From contig NZ_LGEA01000036.1 of NCBI RefSeq assembly GCF_001280065.1, positions 124,001 to 188,000 of the forward strand: a DNA stretch of 64,000 nucleotides, in the 5' to 3' direction. Made by a program: the position numbers and the translations under genes. The notes beneath the pieces were generated by a model, which was given only the letters and a program-made list of their open reading frames with translations, was not told where the DNA came from and ran no database searches. This DNA is from Streptomyces sp. NRRL B-1140 (GTDB lineage Bacteria > Actinomycetota > Actinomycetes > Streptomycetales > Streptomycetaceae). Of the stretch, positions 1 to 8,699 are shown piece after piece; the stretch's first letter is position 1; every line of letters starts with the position of its first letter.

Positions 1-193
1 CCCGGCCCGCCACGTACTTCACGAGCGGCGAGTAGTGCAGGATCAACTGCTCCCGCAGCCGCTCGTCCCCCGTCGCCTTGTACGACCGCCACAGCTCGTC
101 GAGCGTCGAGGGAGCGGGCGGCCGCACGCTGCCACCGTCACGGGCGGCTGGGGGGATCGCCGCCCGGTCGGACCCGGAGGTGTGCTGGGGCAT
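1..193 (-). CDS. whiG: WhiG, sporulation sigma factor (5' part only)
   Basis: This is the first 64 codons of a minus-strand gene that runs off the left edge of the window. The ATG at 193 opens [19 protein letters not shown], followed by [20 protein letters not shown] and then [14 protein letters not shown], the start of sigma region 1.2/2 of the FliA/WhiG family. I recognise the N-terminus as Streptomyces WhiG. WhiG commits aerial hyphae to sporulation septation and is held inactive by an anti-sigma factor. The 271 bp between this start and the end of dprA must hold its promoter, but I could not assign -10/-35 boxes or a BldD site. Only the start is present, so nothing can be said about the rest of the protein. 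Confidence 0.9.
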   Translation of the reverse strand, partial: MPQHTSGSDRAAIPPAARDGGSVRPPAPSTLDELWRSYKATGDERLREQLILHYSPLVKYVAGR

Positions 194-464
194 TCGTCGC
201 CTTGTGCCGTTCTGCTGCGAAGTGGTGCTGCCGGGGTGAGCTGTCTGTCTGATGTCGAGTTGCCTGTCCGTGTCGGGATCCTCGCGAGCGTAGCGTGACT
301 GCGGTGTCGCGGTGAGCGAAGGGCGGAGGCCGGAGTGGGCGCAGATACGTTCCTCAGGACGCCCCCGCGGGGTGGCGCAGTCGCTCCGTGTGATCGCCGC
401 GAGCCTCAACTGGGCGCATTTCCAAGGGGTGTCGGGGTTCCCCCGGACGGCCGAACACAGAACG

Positions 465-1625
465 TCAACACGGTCCGCGACCGTCCCGGACCGACATCAC
501 CGCCTGGCGTGTCAACTTCCAGCCGTCGCCATGTCGTTCGACGTAACCGAGTGCTCGGAGTTCGTACAGTCTCGCGATCGCGTCGTCCGGCGCGGTCTGT
601 GCGGAACGCGCGATCTCGTCCGGCGCGGCCGTGCCGCGTCCCGGCAGCGCGTCGAGCACCTGCCGGGCGGCCGGCTCCAGCAGGTCCCGGGGCAGGACGG
701 GGCCTCGCCGGTCGGGGGCCAGCTCTCCCATCCCACCGACCAGTTCCACCACGTCCGCGACGCCGGTGACCAGGACGGCCTCCCCGCGCAGCAGATCGTG
801 CACCCCGGCGGAGAGGGCGCTGGTGGCCGGGCCCGGCACGCCCATCGTGTGCCGGCCGAGGCGCTGTGCCGCCCGCGCGGTGACCAGGGAGCCGCTGCGG
901 TGGGCCGCCTCGACGACGACCGTGCCGCGAGTGAGCGCGGCGATCACTCTGTTGCGCAGGATGAACCGGCTCGGCGTGGGGTGATCCCCGGGCGGCAATT
1001 CGCCGATCACCAGTCCCTGTTCGGCGATTCTGCCGATCAGCTGCGTGTGGCCCCGGGGGTAGGGGCGGTCGACGCCGCAGGCGAGGACGGCGACGGTGGC
1101 GCCGCCGGCTCCGAGGGCTCCGCGATGGGCGGCACCGTCGACTCCGTAGGCGCCGCCGGACACCACGACCCAGCCCCGCTCGGCGAGCCCCGCCGCGAGG
1201 GTGGCGGCCATGTGGGCCCCGTACTCGGTGCAGGCCCGGGCGCCGACCACGGCGACCGACTTCAGCGCCCACATGCGCAGACCGGCCCGCCCGCGCACCC
1301 ACAGCCCCAGGGGCCGGGCGTCCCCGAGATCGTCGAGCTGGCCCGGCCACTCCGCGTCCCCGGGGGGCACGAACCGCACCCCGGCGTCCCGGGCGGCCGC
1401 GAGATCCCGGCGCGGCCGGGCGGCCTCGGCCCTGGCCACGAGCCCGGCCCAGCGCTTACGGCTCGCCCCCGGCAGAGCGGCCCCGCCGTCCCTCAGCCGC
1501 CGGACCACTTCCCGGACCCCGTACTCCCGCACCCACCGCCCCCCGGCCTCGTCCCCCGGCTCGATGACACGCGTGAGGAGGACCCGGGAGAGCAGGTCGT
1601 CGTCCGGTTCGTCGAGGAGGCTCAC
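465..1625 (-). CDS. dprA: DprA/Smf family DNA-processing protein
   Basis: The 386-aa product is a DprA homologue. In naturally transformable bacteria DprA binds incoming single-stranded DNA and loads RecA; its role in Streptomyces is unsettled. The Rossmann-like core is plain: [19 protein letters not shown], then [18 protein letters not shown] (nucleotide-loop-like), then a run through [14 protein letters not shown] and [20 protein letters not shown]-terminal winged-helix-like segment ends the protein. I chose the GTG at 1625 because its GTGA overlaps the TGA stop of comM, a normal coupling; the open frame continues upstream to 2120 only as antisense-type overlap with comM. It belongs to the comM-dprA pair. 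Confidence 0.93.
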   Translation of the reverse strand: MSLLDEPDDDLLSRVLLTRVIEPGDEAGGRWVREYGVREVVRRLRDGGAALPGASRKRWAGLVARAEAARPRRDLAAARDAGVRFVPPGDAEWPGQLDDLGDARPLGLWVRGRAGLRMWALKSVAVVGARACTEYGAHMAATLAAGLAERGWVVVSGGAYGVDGAAHRGALGAGGATVAVLACGVDRPYPRGHTQLIGRIAEQGLVIGELPPGDHPTPSRFILRNRVIAALTRGTVVVEAAHRSGSLVTARAAQRLGRHTMGVPGPATSALSAGVHDLLRGEAVLVTGVADVVELVGGMGELAPDRRGPVLPRDLLEPAARQVLDALPGRGTAAPDEIARSAQTAPDDAIARLYELRALGYVERHGDGWKLTRQAVMSVRDGRGPC

Positions 1626-3247
1626 GTCAGCGCCCCGATGGCCATGGGTACGCCGCGCGGAACACCGGTGCGCAGCTGGAGTGCGAGGGCGACGTCCGTG
1701 GCGTCGGGCCGGTCGTGACCCACGAGGTCGGCGACGGTCCAGGCCACACGCAGGACGCGGTCGAGGCCACGGGCGGACAGGACGCCCCGTTCCAGGCTTC
1801 GCTCGGCCTCGTCCATCGCGCCGGGCACGGCGGACCAGCGGCTGCGCAGCTCCCGGCCGGGCACCTCGCAGTTCGTGCGCCAGGGCGTCCCGGCCAGGCG
1901 CTCCGCGGCTCGCTCCCGGGCTGCTCGCACCCGGTCGGCGACCGTCACGGTCGATTCGCCCGGTGCGGCGGAAGCGGCCAGCTGGGAGCGGGTGACGCGA
2001 TCCACCTCCACGCGCAGGTCGACGCGGTCGAGCAGCGGCCCGGAAAGCCTGGCCTGATAGCGGCGGACGGCCGAGGGCGGGCACTCGCAGAGGTCGTCCC
2101 GCTGCGAGAACCGGCCGCACGGACAGGGGTTGGCCGCGAGCACCATGAGGAACTTCGCCGGGAAGCGCACGACTCCCGCACTGCGCGCGATCACCACATG
2201 CCCGGCCTCCAGCGGCTGGCGGAGCGCGTCCAGGGCCTGGCTGCCGAATTCAGGCGTCTCGTCCAGGAAGAGCACTCCTCGATGGGACAGCGACACCGCT
2301 CCGGGCCGCGCGACGCCCGGGCCGCCGCCGACGAGTGCCTGCATCGTGGCGGAGTGGTGCGGAGCGCAGTAGGGCGCGGCGTCGATCAGCGGCTTGCCCG
2401 GCGGCAGCAGGCCCGCGACCGAGTGGACCGCGGTCACCTCCAGCGACTCCTGCCGGCCGAGCCGCGGCAGGATGGCCGGCAGCCGCTCGGCGAGCATCGT
2501 CTTGCCGGCGCCGGGCGGCCCTTCGAGGAAGAGGTGGTGCCCACCCGCCGCGGCCACCTCCACAGCCGTGCGCGCCGAGATCTGTCCGACGACGTCGGCC
2601 AGGTCGTGTCCGTGGTCGTGCTGGGCCGCTCCGATGCCGTGCATGCCCGTGGCCGCGCCGCTGCCCGGCACCCGGAGGCCGGCCAGGAGCGGGTCCGGGC
2701 GGCCCGGTTCGTCCTGTTCCTCGTCGGGCACCGGTTCGTCGGCCAGGACGGCGATCAGCTGCCGCAGACTGCGCACGCCCAGCACCGACACGCCGGGTAC
2801 GAGGGAAGCCTCGGCGGCCGCACATTCCGGCACCACCACCTGCTCATAGCCCGCCTCAGCCGCCGCGAGCACCGCGGGCAGCACTCCCCGCACCGGTCGC
2901 ACCCGCCCGTCCAGCCCCAGTTCGCCGATCATCACGATGTCGGCCAGGACCCTGGGGTCGATGCGCTCCGCCGCGCCGAGGACCGCCGCCGCCACGGCCA
3001 GGTCGAAGCCGCTGCCGGACTTCGGGACCGAGGCCGGGCTCAGGCCGACGGTGAGTTTCTTCTGGGGCCAGGCCGCGCCCGAGTTGACGACCGCGGCGCG
3101 CACCCGGTCCCGGCTCTCCGTGAGGCTCTTGTCGGGCAGCCCCACCAGCGTGAACGCGGCGACGCCGGGTTCGAGGTCGGCCTGGACCTCGACGACCACG
3201 CCTTCGACGCCCACCAGCGCCACCGAACACGTACGGGCGAATGCCAT
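1622..3247 (-). CDS. comM: ComM/YifB-type Mg-chelatase-like AAA+ ATPase
   Basis: The 541-aa product is a YifB/ComM family AAA+ protein. ComM in gamma-proteobacteria is a hexameric helicase acting in branch migration during transformation. The N-terminal Lon-protease-like domain contains GLPDKSLTESRDRVRAAV and a GLSPASVPKSGSGFDLAVA segment. The AAA+ core has Walker A GPPGAGKTMLAERL, a Walker B-like GVLFLDETPEF, and the family NPCPCG cysteine motif; the Mg_chelatase C-terminal domain follows. The ATG at 3247 directly abuts the TGA of yraN, so yraN-comM-dprA looks like one transcript. Full length for the family, with no odd feature. Confidence 0.94.
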   Translation of the reverse strand: MAFARTCSVALVGVEGVVVEVQADLEPGVAAFTLVGLPDKSLTESRDRVRAAVVNSGAAWPQKKLTVGLSPASVPKSGSGFDLAVAAAVLGAAERIDPRVLADIVMIGELGLDGRVRPVRGVLPAVLAAAEAGYEQVVVPECAAAEASLVPGVSVLGVRSLRQLIAVLADEPVPDEEQDEPGRPDPLLAGLRVPGSGAATGMHGIGAAQHDHGHDLADVVGQISARTAVEVAAAGGHHLFLEGPPGAGKTMLAERLPAILPRLGRQESLEVTAVHSVAGLLPPGKPLIDAAPYCAPHHSATMQALVGGGPGVARPGAVSLSHRGVLFLDETPEFGSQALDALRQPLEAGHVVIARSAGVVRFPAKFLMVLAANPCPCGRFSQRDDLCECPPSAVRRYQARLSGPLLDRVDLRVEVDRVTRSQLAASAAPGESTVTVADRVRAARERAAERLAGTPWRTNCEVPGRELRSRWSAVPGAMDEAERSLERGVLSARGLDRVLRVAWTVADLVGHDRPDATDVALALQLRTGVPRGVPMAIGALT

Positions 3248-3619
3248 TCAGGCCACCCCCCGCACATGCTCGACCACGGCGGCGCCGCGGGCCGGCAGCA
3301 GCACGCCGACCACGTCGATGCGGACCCCGCCGGGCGGTGCGCCCCCGTGCGTCTGGATCCATCGCTCGGCCAGGCCCCGCAACCGCTCCGCCTTCTGCGG
3401 GGTCACGGCCGCCATCGGGTGCTGGAAGGGCCCCTCCCTGCGGGTCTTCACCTCGCAGACGACCAGGACGTCCCCGTCCCGGGCCACGATGTCGATCTCG
3501 CCGGTCCGGCCGGAGCGCCAGTTGCGCTCCAGGACCGTCATACCGGCCTCGGCCAGCCGCCGTGCGGCCAGGTTCTCTCCGTACTTGCCCATGGCACTGC
3601 GTGCCAGATGTGCGGTCAT
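3248..3619 (-). CDS. YraN (UPF0102) endonuclease-like protein
   Basis: A 123-aa UPF0102 protein with a restriction-endonuclease-like fold. The core motif is visible as [19 protein letters not shown] followed by VVCEVKTRR, i.e. the E-x-D...E-x-K arrangement of PD-(D/E)xK nucleases. The biochemical role of the family is unproven. I chose the ATG at 3619 ([19 protein letters not shown]) over an in-frame start at 3649 because a GGAGG lies 10 nt upstream of it. The stop abuts the comM start. Its linkage to comM and dprA in many bacteria suggests a DNA-processing role, but that is inference. Confidence 0.88.
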   Translation of the reverse strand: MTAHLARSAMGKYGENLAARRLAEAGMTVLERNWRSGRTGEIDIVARDGDVLVVCEVKTRREGPFQHPMAAVTPQKAERLRGLAERWIQTHGGAPPGGVRIDVVGVLLPARGAAVVEHVRGVA

Positions 3620-3729
3620 GTCGGCGCCACCTCCGGCGCCAACGATCACGCACCCGCCCCCGCGAAGTGGATCTTGGTGGACGGCTCAGCGACTGTGGAC
3701 AACTCCGTCACCCACACGAGGAGCGGACC

Positions 3730-4038
3730 TCATCCGCTCGGCAGTTCCAGATCGCTCTTGTTCAGCTCCTCGATGTTCACGTCCTTGAACGTGAGGACCC
3801 GCACCTGCTTCACGAACCGCGCCGGCCGGTACATGTCCCAGACCCAGGCATCCGCCATGGAGACCTCGAAGAACACCTCACCCTGGACCGAGTGCACCTG
3901 CATCTCATAGTCGTTGGTGAGGTAGAAACGCCGCTCGGTCTCGATCACGTATTTGAACAGACCGACGACATCGCGGTACTCCCGGTAGAGCTTCAGCTCC
4001 ATCTCGGTCTCGTACTTCTCGAGGTCCTCGGCGCTCAT
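3730..4038 (-). CDS. DUF2469 family protein
   Basis: A 102-aa, very acidic, strongly conserved actinobacterial protein of unknown function. It opens MSAEDLEKYETEMELKLYRE and includes YVIETERRFYLTNDYEMQVH and aromatic-rich DAWVWDMYRPARFVKQV. I recognise it as the DUF2469 family, whose mycobacterial member also sits near yraN and the signal peptidase gene. There is no signal peptide or membrane segment, so it is probably cytoplasmic. It is transcribed with the downstream yraN-comM-dprA genes across a 110-bp gap. No function is assigned. Confidence 0.85.
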   Translation of the reverse strand: MSAEDLEKYETEMELKLYREYRDVVGLFKYVIETERRFYLTNDYEMQVHSVQGEVFFEVSMADAWVWDMYRPARFVKQVRVLTFKDVNIEELNKSDLELPSG

Positions 4039-4094
4039 GGCATGTTCCCCTTCAGCCGTGCGATCCCCCCATTGTGCGCCAGTCCCGTGAGCCG

Positions 4095-4619
4095 CTAGAC
4101 GATTTCCGGGTCAAGGATCACTGGCCTGGCCGGGGGACCTTCGTCGAGCAGCGTGCGCAGCAGCCCGGCGAGTCTGGTCGGATACACCGTCTCATGTGCC
4201 CGGCTCAGTTCCGGACACGTCCACCAGCGCGCTCCGGCGACACTGCGCCGCTCCAGTTCGGTCAGCCCGGTGGCGGCCACCGCCGTGCGCTCCGTACGCG
4301 CGAGGTAGTACCACTCGTCCTGGTTCCAGCGACGGCCCGCGAAGGGGAAGGAGCACCTGCGCCGCCACAGCACCGGGCCGATCTCGACCTCGGTGATGCC
4401 CGTCTCCTCGGCGAGTTCCCGCAGAGCGGCCTGTTCACGGGTCTCCTCGCCCTCCACGCCGCCGCCGGGGGTGAACCACCAGTCGTCGGCCGGGTCGTCC
4501 GGCTCGTGCCCGTGCAGCAGCAGGATGCGGTCCTGCGGGTCGAGCAGCACCACCCGGGCGACCCTGCGCAGTCCGCCCTCGTAGGTGTCCTGGCCCGCTC
4601 CCACGGCCTCAGCGGACAC
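4095..4619 (-). CDS. NUDIX hydrolase
   Basis: A 174-aa NUDIX-fold pyrophosphohydrolase. The Nudix box is intact: GGGVEGEETREQAALRELAE followed directly by ETGI, which fits the G-x5-E-x7-R-E-x2-E-E-x-G consensus with the metal-binding REL(A)EE core. The substrate cannot be read from sequence; DDWWFTPGGG and the later tryptophans suggest a nucleotide diphosphate derivative. I chose the GTG at 4619 (VSAEAVGAGQDTYEGGLRR); it overlaps the last 11 bases of sipZ and has a GGAG 7 nt upstream, so the gene is translationally coupled to the signal peptidase cluster. An upstream start at 4691 would lie deep in sipZ. Confidence 0.88.
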   Translation of the reverse strand: MSAEAVGAGQDTYEGGLRRVARVVLLDPQDRILLLHGHEPDDPADDWWFTPGGGVEGEETREQAALRELAEETGITEVEIGPVLWRRRCSFPFAGRRWNQDEWYYLARTERTAVAATGLTELERRSVAGARWWTCPELSRAHETVYPTRLAGLLRTLLDEGPPARPVILDPEIV

Positions 4620-5391
4620 CTGAGGGCTCCGCGGCGCTCTCCCGCCGGGCCCGGCCGGCGCCCGCGCGCTTGGCGAGGGGCCCGTAGGCACCTCCGCCCA
4701 GGACGAGCACGGCGCCGGCGATCACGAGGACGGTGATCGTCAGCAGCGGTCCGGGCGAGGAGAGGGGGCCGAGCGGCTCGAAGCCGGTGGGGCGCTGCAG
4801 CATGCCCTTCATCGGCCACACGACGCTGTCCACGCGGGCGTCCACGGCGGAGCGTGCCACCGTGCCACTGGCCGCGTCGGTCAGGTGGGCCGTGGAGTCC
4901 ACGGAATTGCCCCGCTCGTCGCCGAGCAGGAAGAGGCGTCCCTTGGGCACGGTCACGGTCGGGAAGTTGCTCATCTCGGCCGGTGTGCCCTTGGGCAGGT
5001 ACGTTTCGTCGATCTCCTTGCCGTTGACCTTCAGCCTGCCGTCCTGGCAGCAGGAGACCGTGTCACCGCCGACGGCGACCACGCGCTTGACCATCGGCGC
5101 GTTGGCCCAGGTCGCGTCCTTGAAGACGACGACGTCCCCGCGGTGCACCTCGCCGCCGTCGACGCGCTGGGCCAGGATCCGGTCGCCCGCGTCGATCGTC
5201 GGGGTCATCGAACTGGTGGGCACGGTGTACGGCCGGTAGACCACCGCTCCCCAGGCGAACCCGCCGAGAAACAGCACGAGGCCCAGTGCGACGGCCAGCC
5301 CGGACAACCGCTGTCCGGTCCGGCTGCCCACCGGGCCCGTGCCCGAGCCGCCGCTGCGCGGGGCCGTGTGCGTCATGCTCTCGCCACCCAT
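4609..5391 (-). CDS. sipZ: Type I signal peptidase SipZ
   Basis: Last of four tandem type I signal peptidase genes, 260 aa from the ATG at 5391. A second ATG at 5376 (MTHTAPRSGG), preceded by GGTGGCGAG, is equally possible. One N-terminal membrane helix (about residues 31-50) precedes the catalytic serine in TVPTSSMTPTIDAGDR (Ser61); the general-base lysine is in MVKRVVAVGGDTVSCC. Unlike the other three it has a second C-terminal membrane helix (LLTITVLVIAGAVLVLGGG) followed by a basic tail, so the catalytic domain is anchored at both ends. It releases secreted proteins at the outer face of the membrane. The order sipW-X-Y-Z matches the S. lividans/S. coelicolor cluster. Confidence 0.9.
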   Translation of the reverse strand: MGGESMTHTAPRSGGSGTGPVGSRTGQRLSGLAVALGLVLFLGGFAWGAVVYRPYTVPTSSMTPTIDAGDRILAQRVDGGEVHRGDVVVFKDATWANAPMVKRVVAVGGDTVSCCQDGRLKVNGKEIDETYLPKGTPAEMSNFPTVTVPKGRLFLLGDERGNSVDSTAHLTDAASGTVARSAVDARVDSVVWPMKGMLQRPTGFEPLGPLSSPGPLLTITVLVIAGAVLVLGGGAYGPLAKRAGAGRARRESAAEPSGVR

Positions 5392-5602
5392 GGGTCCGCA
5401 CCCTACCCGGGGGTACGGGCCGGGGTCAGCCCGCTCATGGGGTCGAATGCCGAACGGGGAAACCGCGCCGGTCTTCCTGACCGGCCGGTCCTCCCGGGTA
5501 GCGCCACGTCCACGAGGGGCGTCGAAGGGGGGAATCAGGCCGCGCCGCAGCCGCAGGCACCGAAGTAGCCGCCCCACCGACGCGACCCCACCGGCCGGAC
5601 AC

Positions 5603-6472
5603 TCAGGGGTTCAGCCCGGCCTGGTCGAACGTGTCGGGCACGGGCAGCGTGCCCCAGCGGTTGATCGGCCAGGCCTTCACGATGGCGCGTCCGACGACGT
5701 CCTTGACCGGGACCATGCCGTGGTACTTCTCGCCCTGGTTGTAGCGCGAGTCACGCGAGTTCTGCCGGTGGTCTCCCATGACCCAGATGTAGCCCTTCGG
5801 GACCTTGACCTTGAACTGGCCGCCCTGGTCGTCGACGCTGCACGGCGTGTTGCCCGGGTAGACGTACGGCTCGTTCAGCGCCTTGCCGTTGACCTTCAGC
5901 GGACCGGTCTTGTTGCACTCGACCGTATCTCCGCCGACCCCGATCACCCGCTTGATCAGGTCTTTCTCTTCCACCGACGGCATCAGGCCGATCCAGCTGA
6001 GGAACGTCTGCATCGCGTTGGGGTCGGGCGTGGGCTCACCCCTGAGCCAGTTGCCCGGGTCGTGGAAGACGACCACCTCGCCGCGTTCGGGCTCGGAGCC
6101 GAACCACGGGGTCAGTTTGTCGACCAGGACCCGGTCGCCCTGCTGGAGGGTGTTCTGCATCGAGTCGGAAGGGATCGAGAACGCCTGCACGAGGAACGTC
6201 TTGATCAGCAGCGCCAGCACCAGGGCGATGCCGATCAGGATGGGCAGTTCCTTCCAGAAGGAACGCGGCTTCTTCGGCGTCTTCGCCGTGCCGCCCGGTC
6301 CCTGGCTCTCGGCTGTCGTGTGCTCGCCCGTCACCCTGCCGTCCTCGGCCGCCCCGGAGTCATTCCCGGGGGTCACGGCGCTGTCCGCGGCAGGGACGGT
6401 GGATTCCGCGGGGCGTCCGCGGTGCTCCTCGCCGTCGTGTCCGGACCGTGCGCCAACCGCCACATCCCCCAC
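5603..6472 (-). CDS. sipY: Type I signal peptidase SipY
   Basis: A 289-aa type I signal peptidase. The long disordered N-terminus (about residues 1-70, ending KTPKKPRSFWKE) precedes one membrane helix at about 75-95, then SIPSDSMQNTLQQGDR with catalytic Ser104 and the lysine-bearing LIKRVIGVGGDTVEC, and a conserved VMGDHRQNSRDSRY box. The GTG at 6472 is chosen because GAGGAG lies 6-7 nt upstream and it gives VGDVAVGARSG; the start therefore lies inside the sipX reading frame (113-bp overlap). S. lividans work on this family found SipY to be the principal peptidase; that this holds here is inference from orthology. Confidence 0.92.
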   Translation of the reverse strand: MGDVAVGARSGHDGEEHRGRPAESTVPAADSAVTPGNDSGAAEDGRVTGEHTTAESQGPGGTAKTPKKPRSFWKELPILIGIALVLALLIKTFLVQAFSIPSDSMQNTLQQGDRVLVDKLTPWFGSEPERGEVVVFHDPGNWLRGEPTPDPNAMQTFLSWIGLMPSVEEKDLIKRVIGVGGDTVECNKTGPLKVNGKALNEPYVYPGNTPCSVDDQGGQFKVKVPKGYIWVMGDHRQNSRDSRYNQGEKYHGMVPVKDVVGRAIVKAWPINRWGTLPVPDTFDQAGLNP

Positions 6473-7454
6473 GCCAACTCCTCACTCTGTGCCGCCGCCT
6501 GCCCCATACACGGCGCAGGCCCACCACTCCCATAACGAGCGGGAGTTCCGCAGGGGTCGGGAGCTGGATCGTTCCGTTCGGATCGTAGGAGGCAACCCTA
6601 TGCGACAGTTCGGGAGCAGCGGTCGACCCGGTGGCCGAGTCGGACACGGTGGCGTACGTATTCGGCTCGTCCAGCATGTTCCAGTGCCCGAGGGGCCAGG
6701 CGATGACCATGGCGCGGCCCACCACCTCGTCGAGGGAGACCGTGCCCCCGTAGCCGGTGTCCTGGTGTGCGCGGGAGTCCGCCGAGTTGTTCCGGTGGTC
6801 GCCCATCACCCACAGCCGTCCTTGGGGGACCGTGATGTCGAACGGCGTGTCGGAGGGGGCGGCGCCGGGGTACAGGTAGTCCTCGTTCAGCGGGACGCCG
6901 TTGACGGTCACCCGCCCCTGGGTGTCGCAGCACTTGACGCGGTCGCCGCCGACGCCGACGACCCGCTTGATGAGGTCCTTCTCGTTCTCGGACGGCAGCA
7001 GGCCGATGAAGGTGAGCCCTTCCTTGACCTGCTTGACGACGATGGGGTCGTCCTTCTTCGGGGTGGTCTGCTCGTCCTGGAGCCAGCCGCCGGGGTCCTT
7101 GAAGACCACGACGTCCCCGCGCTGCGGCTCCGAACCGAACCACGGGGTGAGCTTGTCGACCAGGACGCGGTCGCCGATCCGGATCGTCTGCTCCATGGAG
7201 CCGGACGGGATCACGAAGGCCTGGACGAGGAACGTCTTCAGCACGAGCGCTATCAGGACCGCCACGCCCACGAGGAGCGGTATCTCCTTCACGGCGCCGC
7301 GCCTGCGGCGCCGCTTGACCTTGCGCTGGAGCTTGCGGCGCTCGGCCCGCGTCCGGCCGCTGCCGGACGGTCCGGCGGCGCGCCGGGCGCCGGTGGGCAG
7401 CAGGTTCTCCGCGGGGCCCGCAGGGACGCCGCGCGGTTTGCCGCGGTTACCCAT
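6360..7454 (-). CDS. sipX: Type I signal peptidase SipX
   Basis: A 364-aa type I signal peptidase. A strongly basic N-terminus (KLQRKVKRRRRR at about 41-52) precedes a membrane helix (about 58-72), catalytic Ser86 in VIPSGSMEQTIRIGDR, the lysine in LIKRVVGVGGDRVKCC, and VMGDHRNNSADSRAHQ. Homology stops at about residue 270. The remaining ~95 residues become an Arg/Cys/Trp-rich tail (RVWGRRRHRVRSWRGGCGG) that runs 113 bp into sipY in another frame, so the tail may be weakly constrained or reflect loss of an earlier stop. The start overlaps the sipW stop by 8 bp. Confidence 0.88.
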   Translation of the reverse strand: MGNRGKPRGVPAGPAENLLPTGARRAAGPSGSGRTRAERRKLQRKVKRRRRRGAVKEIPLLVGVAVLIALVLKTFLVQAFVIPSGSMEQTIRIGDRVLVDKLTPWFGSEPQRGDVVVFKDPGGWLQDEQTTPKKDDPIVVKQVKEGLTFIGLLPSENEKDLIKRVVGVGGDRVKCCDTQGRVTVNGVPLNEDYLYPGAAPSDTPFDITVPQGRLWVMGDHRNNSADSRAHQDTGYGGTVSLDEVVGRAMVIAWPLGHWNMLDEPNTYATVSDSATGSTAAPELSHRVASYDPNGTIQLPTPAELPLVMGVVGLRRVWGRRRHRVRSWRGGCGGWRTVRTRRRGAPRTPRGIHRPCRGQRRDPRE

Positions 7455-8169
7455 GGGCGCCCGCCCTGCCGGCGTCGGGCACGCGCGCGTAGGCGTCGGG
7501 CCGGTGCAGCCGGGTGGCGTGAGCGGACGGCCAGATGATCCAGTCGGCCCGGCCGATCACGTCGCCGACGGGGATCATGCCGCCGCCGGGCGAGCCGAGG
7601 TGGTCGCGGGAGTCGCTGGAGTCGCTGCGGTGGTCGCCGAGGACGAACAGGGTGCCGCCGGGGACGACGACGTCGAAGGGCACCGCGGACGGACTGTCGC
7701 CGGGATGCAGGAAGCCCGACTCGTCGACCGGCCGGCCGTTCACCTGGATCCTCCCCTCCCCGTCGCAGCAGACCACATGGTCTCCCCCCACACCGACAAC
7801 GCGTTTGATGTAGTCCGCGTGCCCGAAGTACCCGGTCCCGTCGAACACGACGATGTCTCCCCGCTGCGGCACGGCACCGAAACGGTATGCCAACTTATTT
7901 ACGAGAACCCGGTCTCCGATCCTCAATCCGGGTTCCATGGATCCGCTGGGGATCTGGAACGGCCGCAGCACGAACGTGCTGAGCAGCAGGAGGAACACCA
8001 GGCAGAGGAGCAGGGTGAGGGTGATCCGGCCGCCCGGGACCCAGGAGCCGACACGCGCCGGCAACGCGAAACGCGACCGGTCCTCCGGCCCTGCGGGTTC
8101 CGAGGTCGTCTCGGAGCCGGAAGGGCGGGAGGAGCGGTCGCGCTCCGTGGGCTGTGCTTCGGTGTCCAT
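7447..8169 (-). CDS. sipW: Type I signal peptidase SipW
   Basis: First gene of the signal peptidase cluster, 240 aa. A hydrophilic N-terminus of about 48 residues precedes one membrane helix (about 49-68, TLTLLLCLVFLLLLSTFVL), then catalytic Ser77 in QIPSGSMEPGLRIGDR, the lysine in YIKRVVGVGGDHVVCC, and VLGDHRSDSSDSRDHL. It lies 45 bp downstream of rplS on the same strand, so the sip genes may be read through from the ribosomal operon or from a promoter in that gap. Because it is named only by position and similarity, the letter rests on the known W-X-Y-Z order. Confidence 0.9.
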   Translation of the reverse strand: MDTEAQPTERDRSSRPSGSETTSEPAGPEDRSRFALPARVGSWVPGGRITLTLLLCLVFLLLLSTFVLRPFQIPSGSMEPGLRIGDRVLVNKLAYRFGAVPQRGDIVVFDGTGYFGHADYIKRVVGVGGDHVVCCDGEGRIQVNGRPVDESGFLHPGDSPSAVPFDVVVPGGTLFVLGDHRSDSSDSRDHLGSPGGGMIPVGDVIGRADWIIWPSAHATRLHRPDAYARVPDAGRAGAHG

Positions 8170-8214
8170 CGGAGCCAGATGGTATCCGGCCCCGACGCGA
8201 ACCCCGGAGAGCGC

Positions 8215-8565
8215 TCAGCTCTCGCGCTTCTCCTTGATCTTCGCGGCCTTGCCGCGCAGCTCGCGCAGGTAGTACAGCTTGGCGCGGCGGACGTCACCCT
8301 TGGTGACGAGCTCGATCTTCTCCACGATCGGGGTGTGCACCGGGAAGGTGCGCTCGACGCCGACGGAGAAGGAGACCTTGCGGACCGTGAAGGTCTCGCG
8401 CACGCCGGCGCCCTGGCGACGGATGACAACGCCCTTGAACTGCTGCACACGGGAGCGGTTGCCCTCGATGACGCGGACGTGGACGTTGACGGTGTCGCCC
8501 GGACGGAAGGCGGGGACGTCGCTGCGCAGCGACGCGGAGTCGACGGTGTCGAGCAGGTGAGACAT
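8215..8565 (-). CDS. rplS: 50S ribosomal protein L19
   Basis: A 116-aa bL19 protein, which sits at the 30S-50S interface. Sequence runs [54 protein letters not shown] and ends [20 protein letters not shown], all diagnostic of L19. The ATG at 8565 is chosen over an in-frame start at 8592 because it matches the family length and has AGGA upstream. It closes the rpsP-KH-rimM-trmD-rplS operon after a 134-bp gap from trmD. Confidence 0.96.
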   Translation of the reverse strand: MSHLLDTVDSASLRSDVPAFRPGDTVNVHVRVIEGNRSRVQQFKGVVIRRQGAGVRETFTVRKVSFSVGVERTFPVHTPIVEKIELVTKGDVRRAKLYYLRELRGKAAKIKEKRES

Positions 8566-8699
8566 TTCGTCTGCTTTCCTCGCTGATGCCACAGGTCATC
8601 AACGGAAACTAGGTTTCGGGGTCAGATGTGTGCGGGTCGGGGCGGACGTCGTCTCCCCCTGTGGCAGGGGCGCACGCCGGACGGACGCACAACAGCTGG

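Noticed and set aside
1715..3910. Very long plus-strand open frame (731 codons) opposite comM and yraN
   Set aside because: No family features; low-complexity His/Arg/Gly composition typical of the antisense strand of high-GC genes. The minus-strand comM and yraN motifs are intact.
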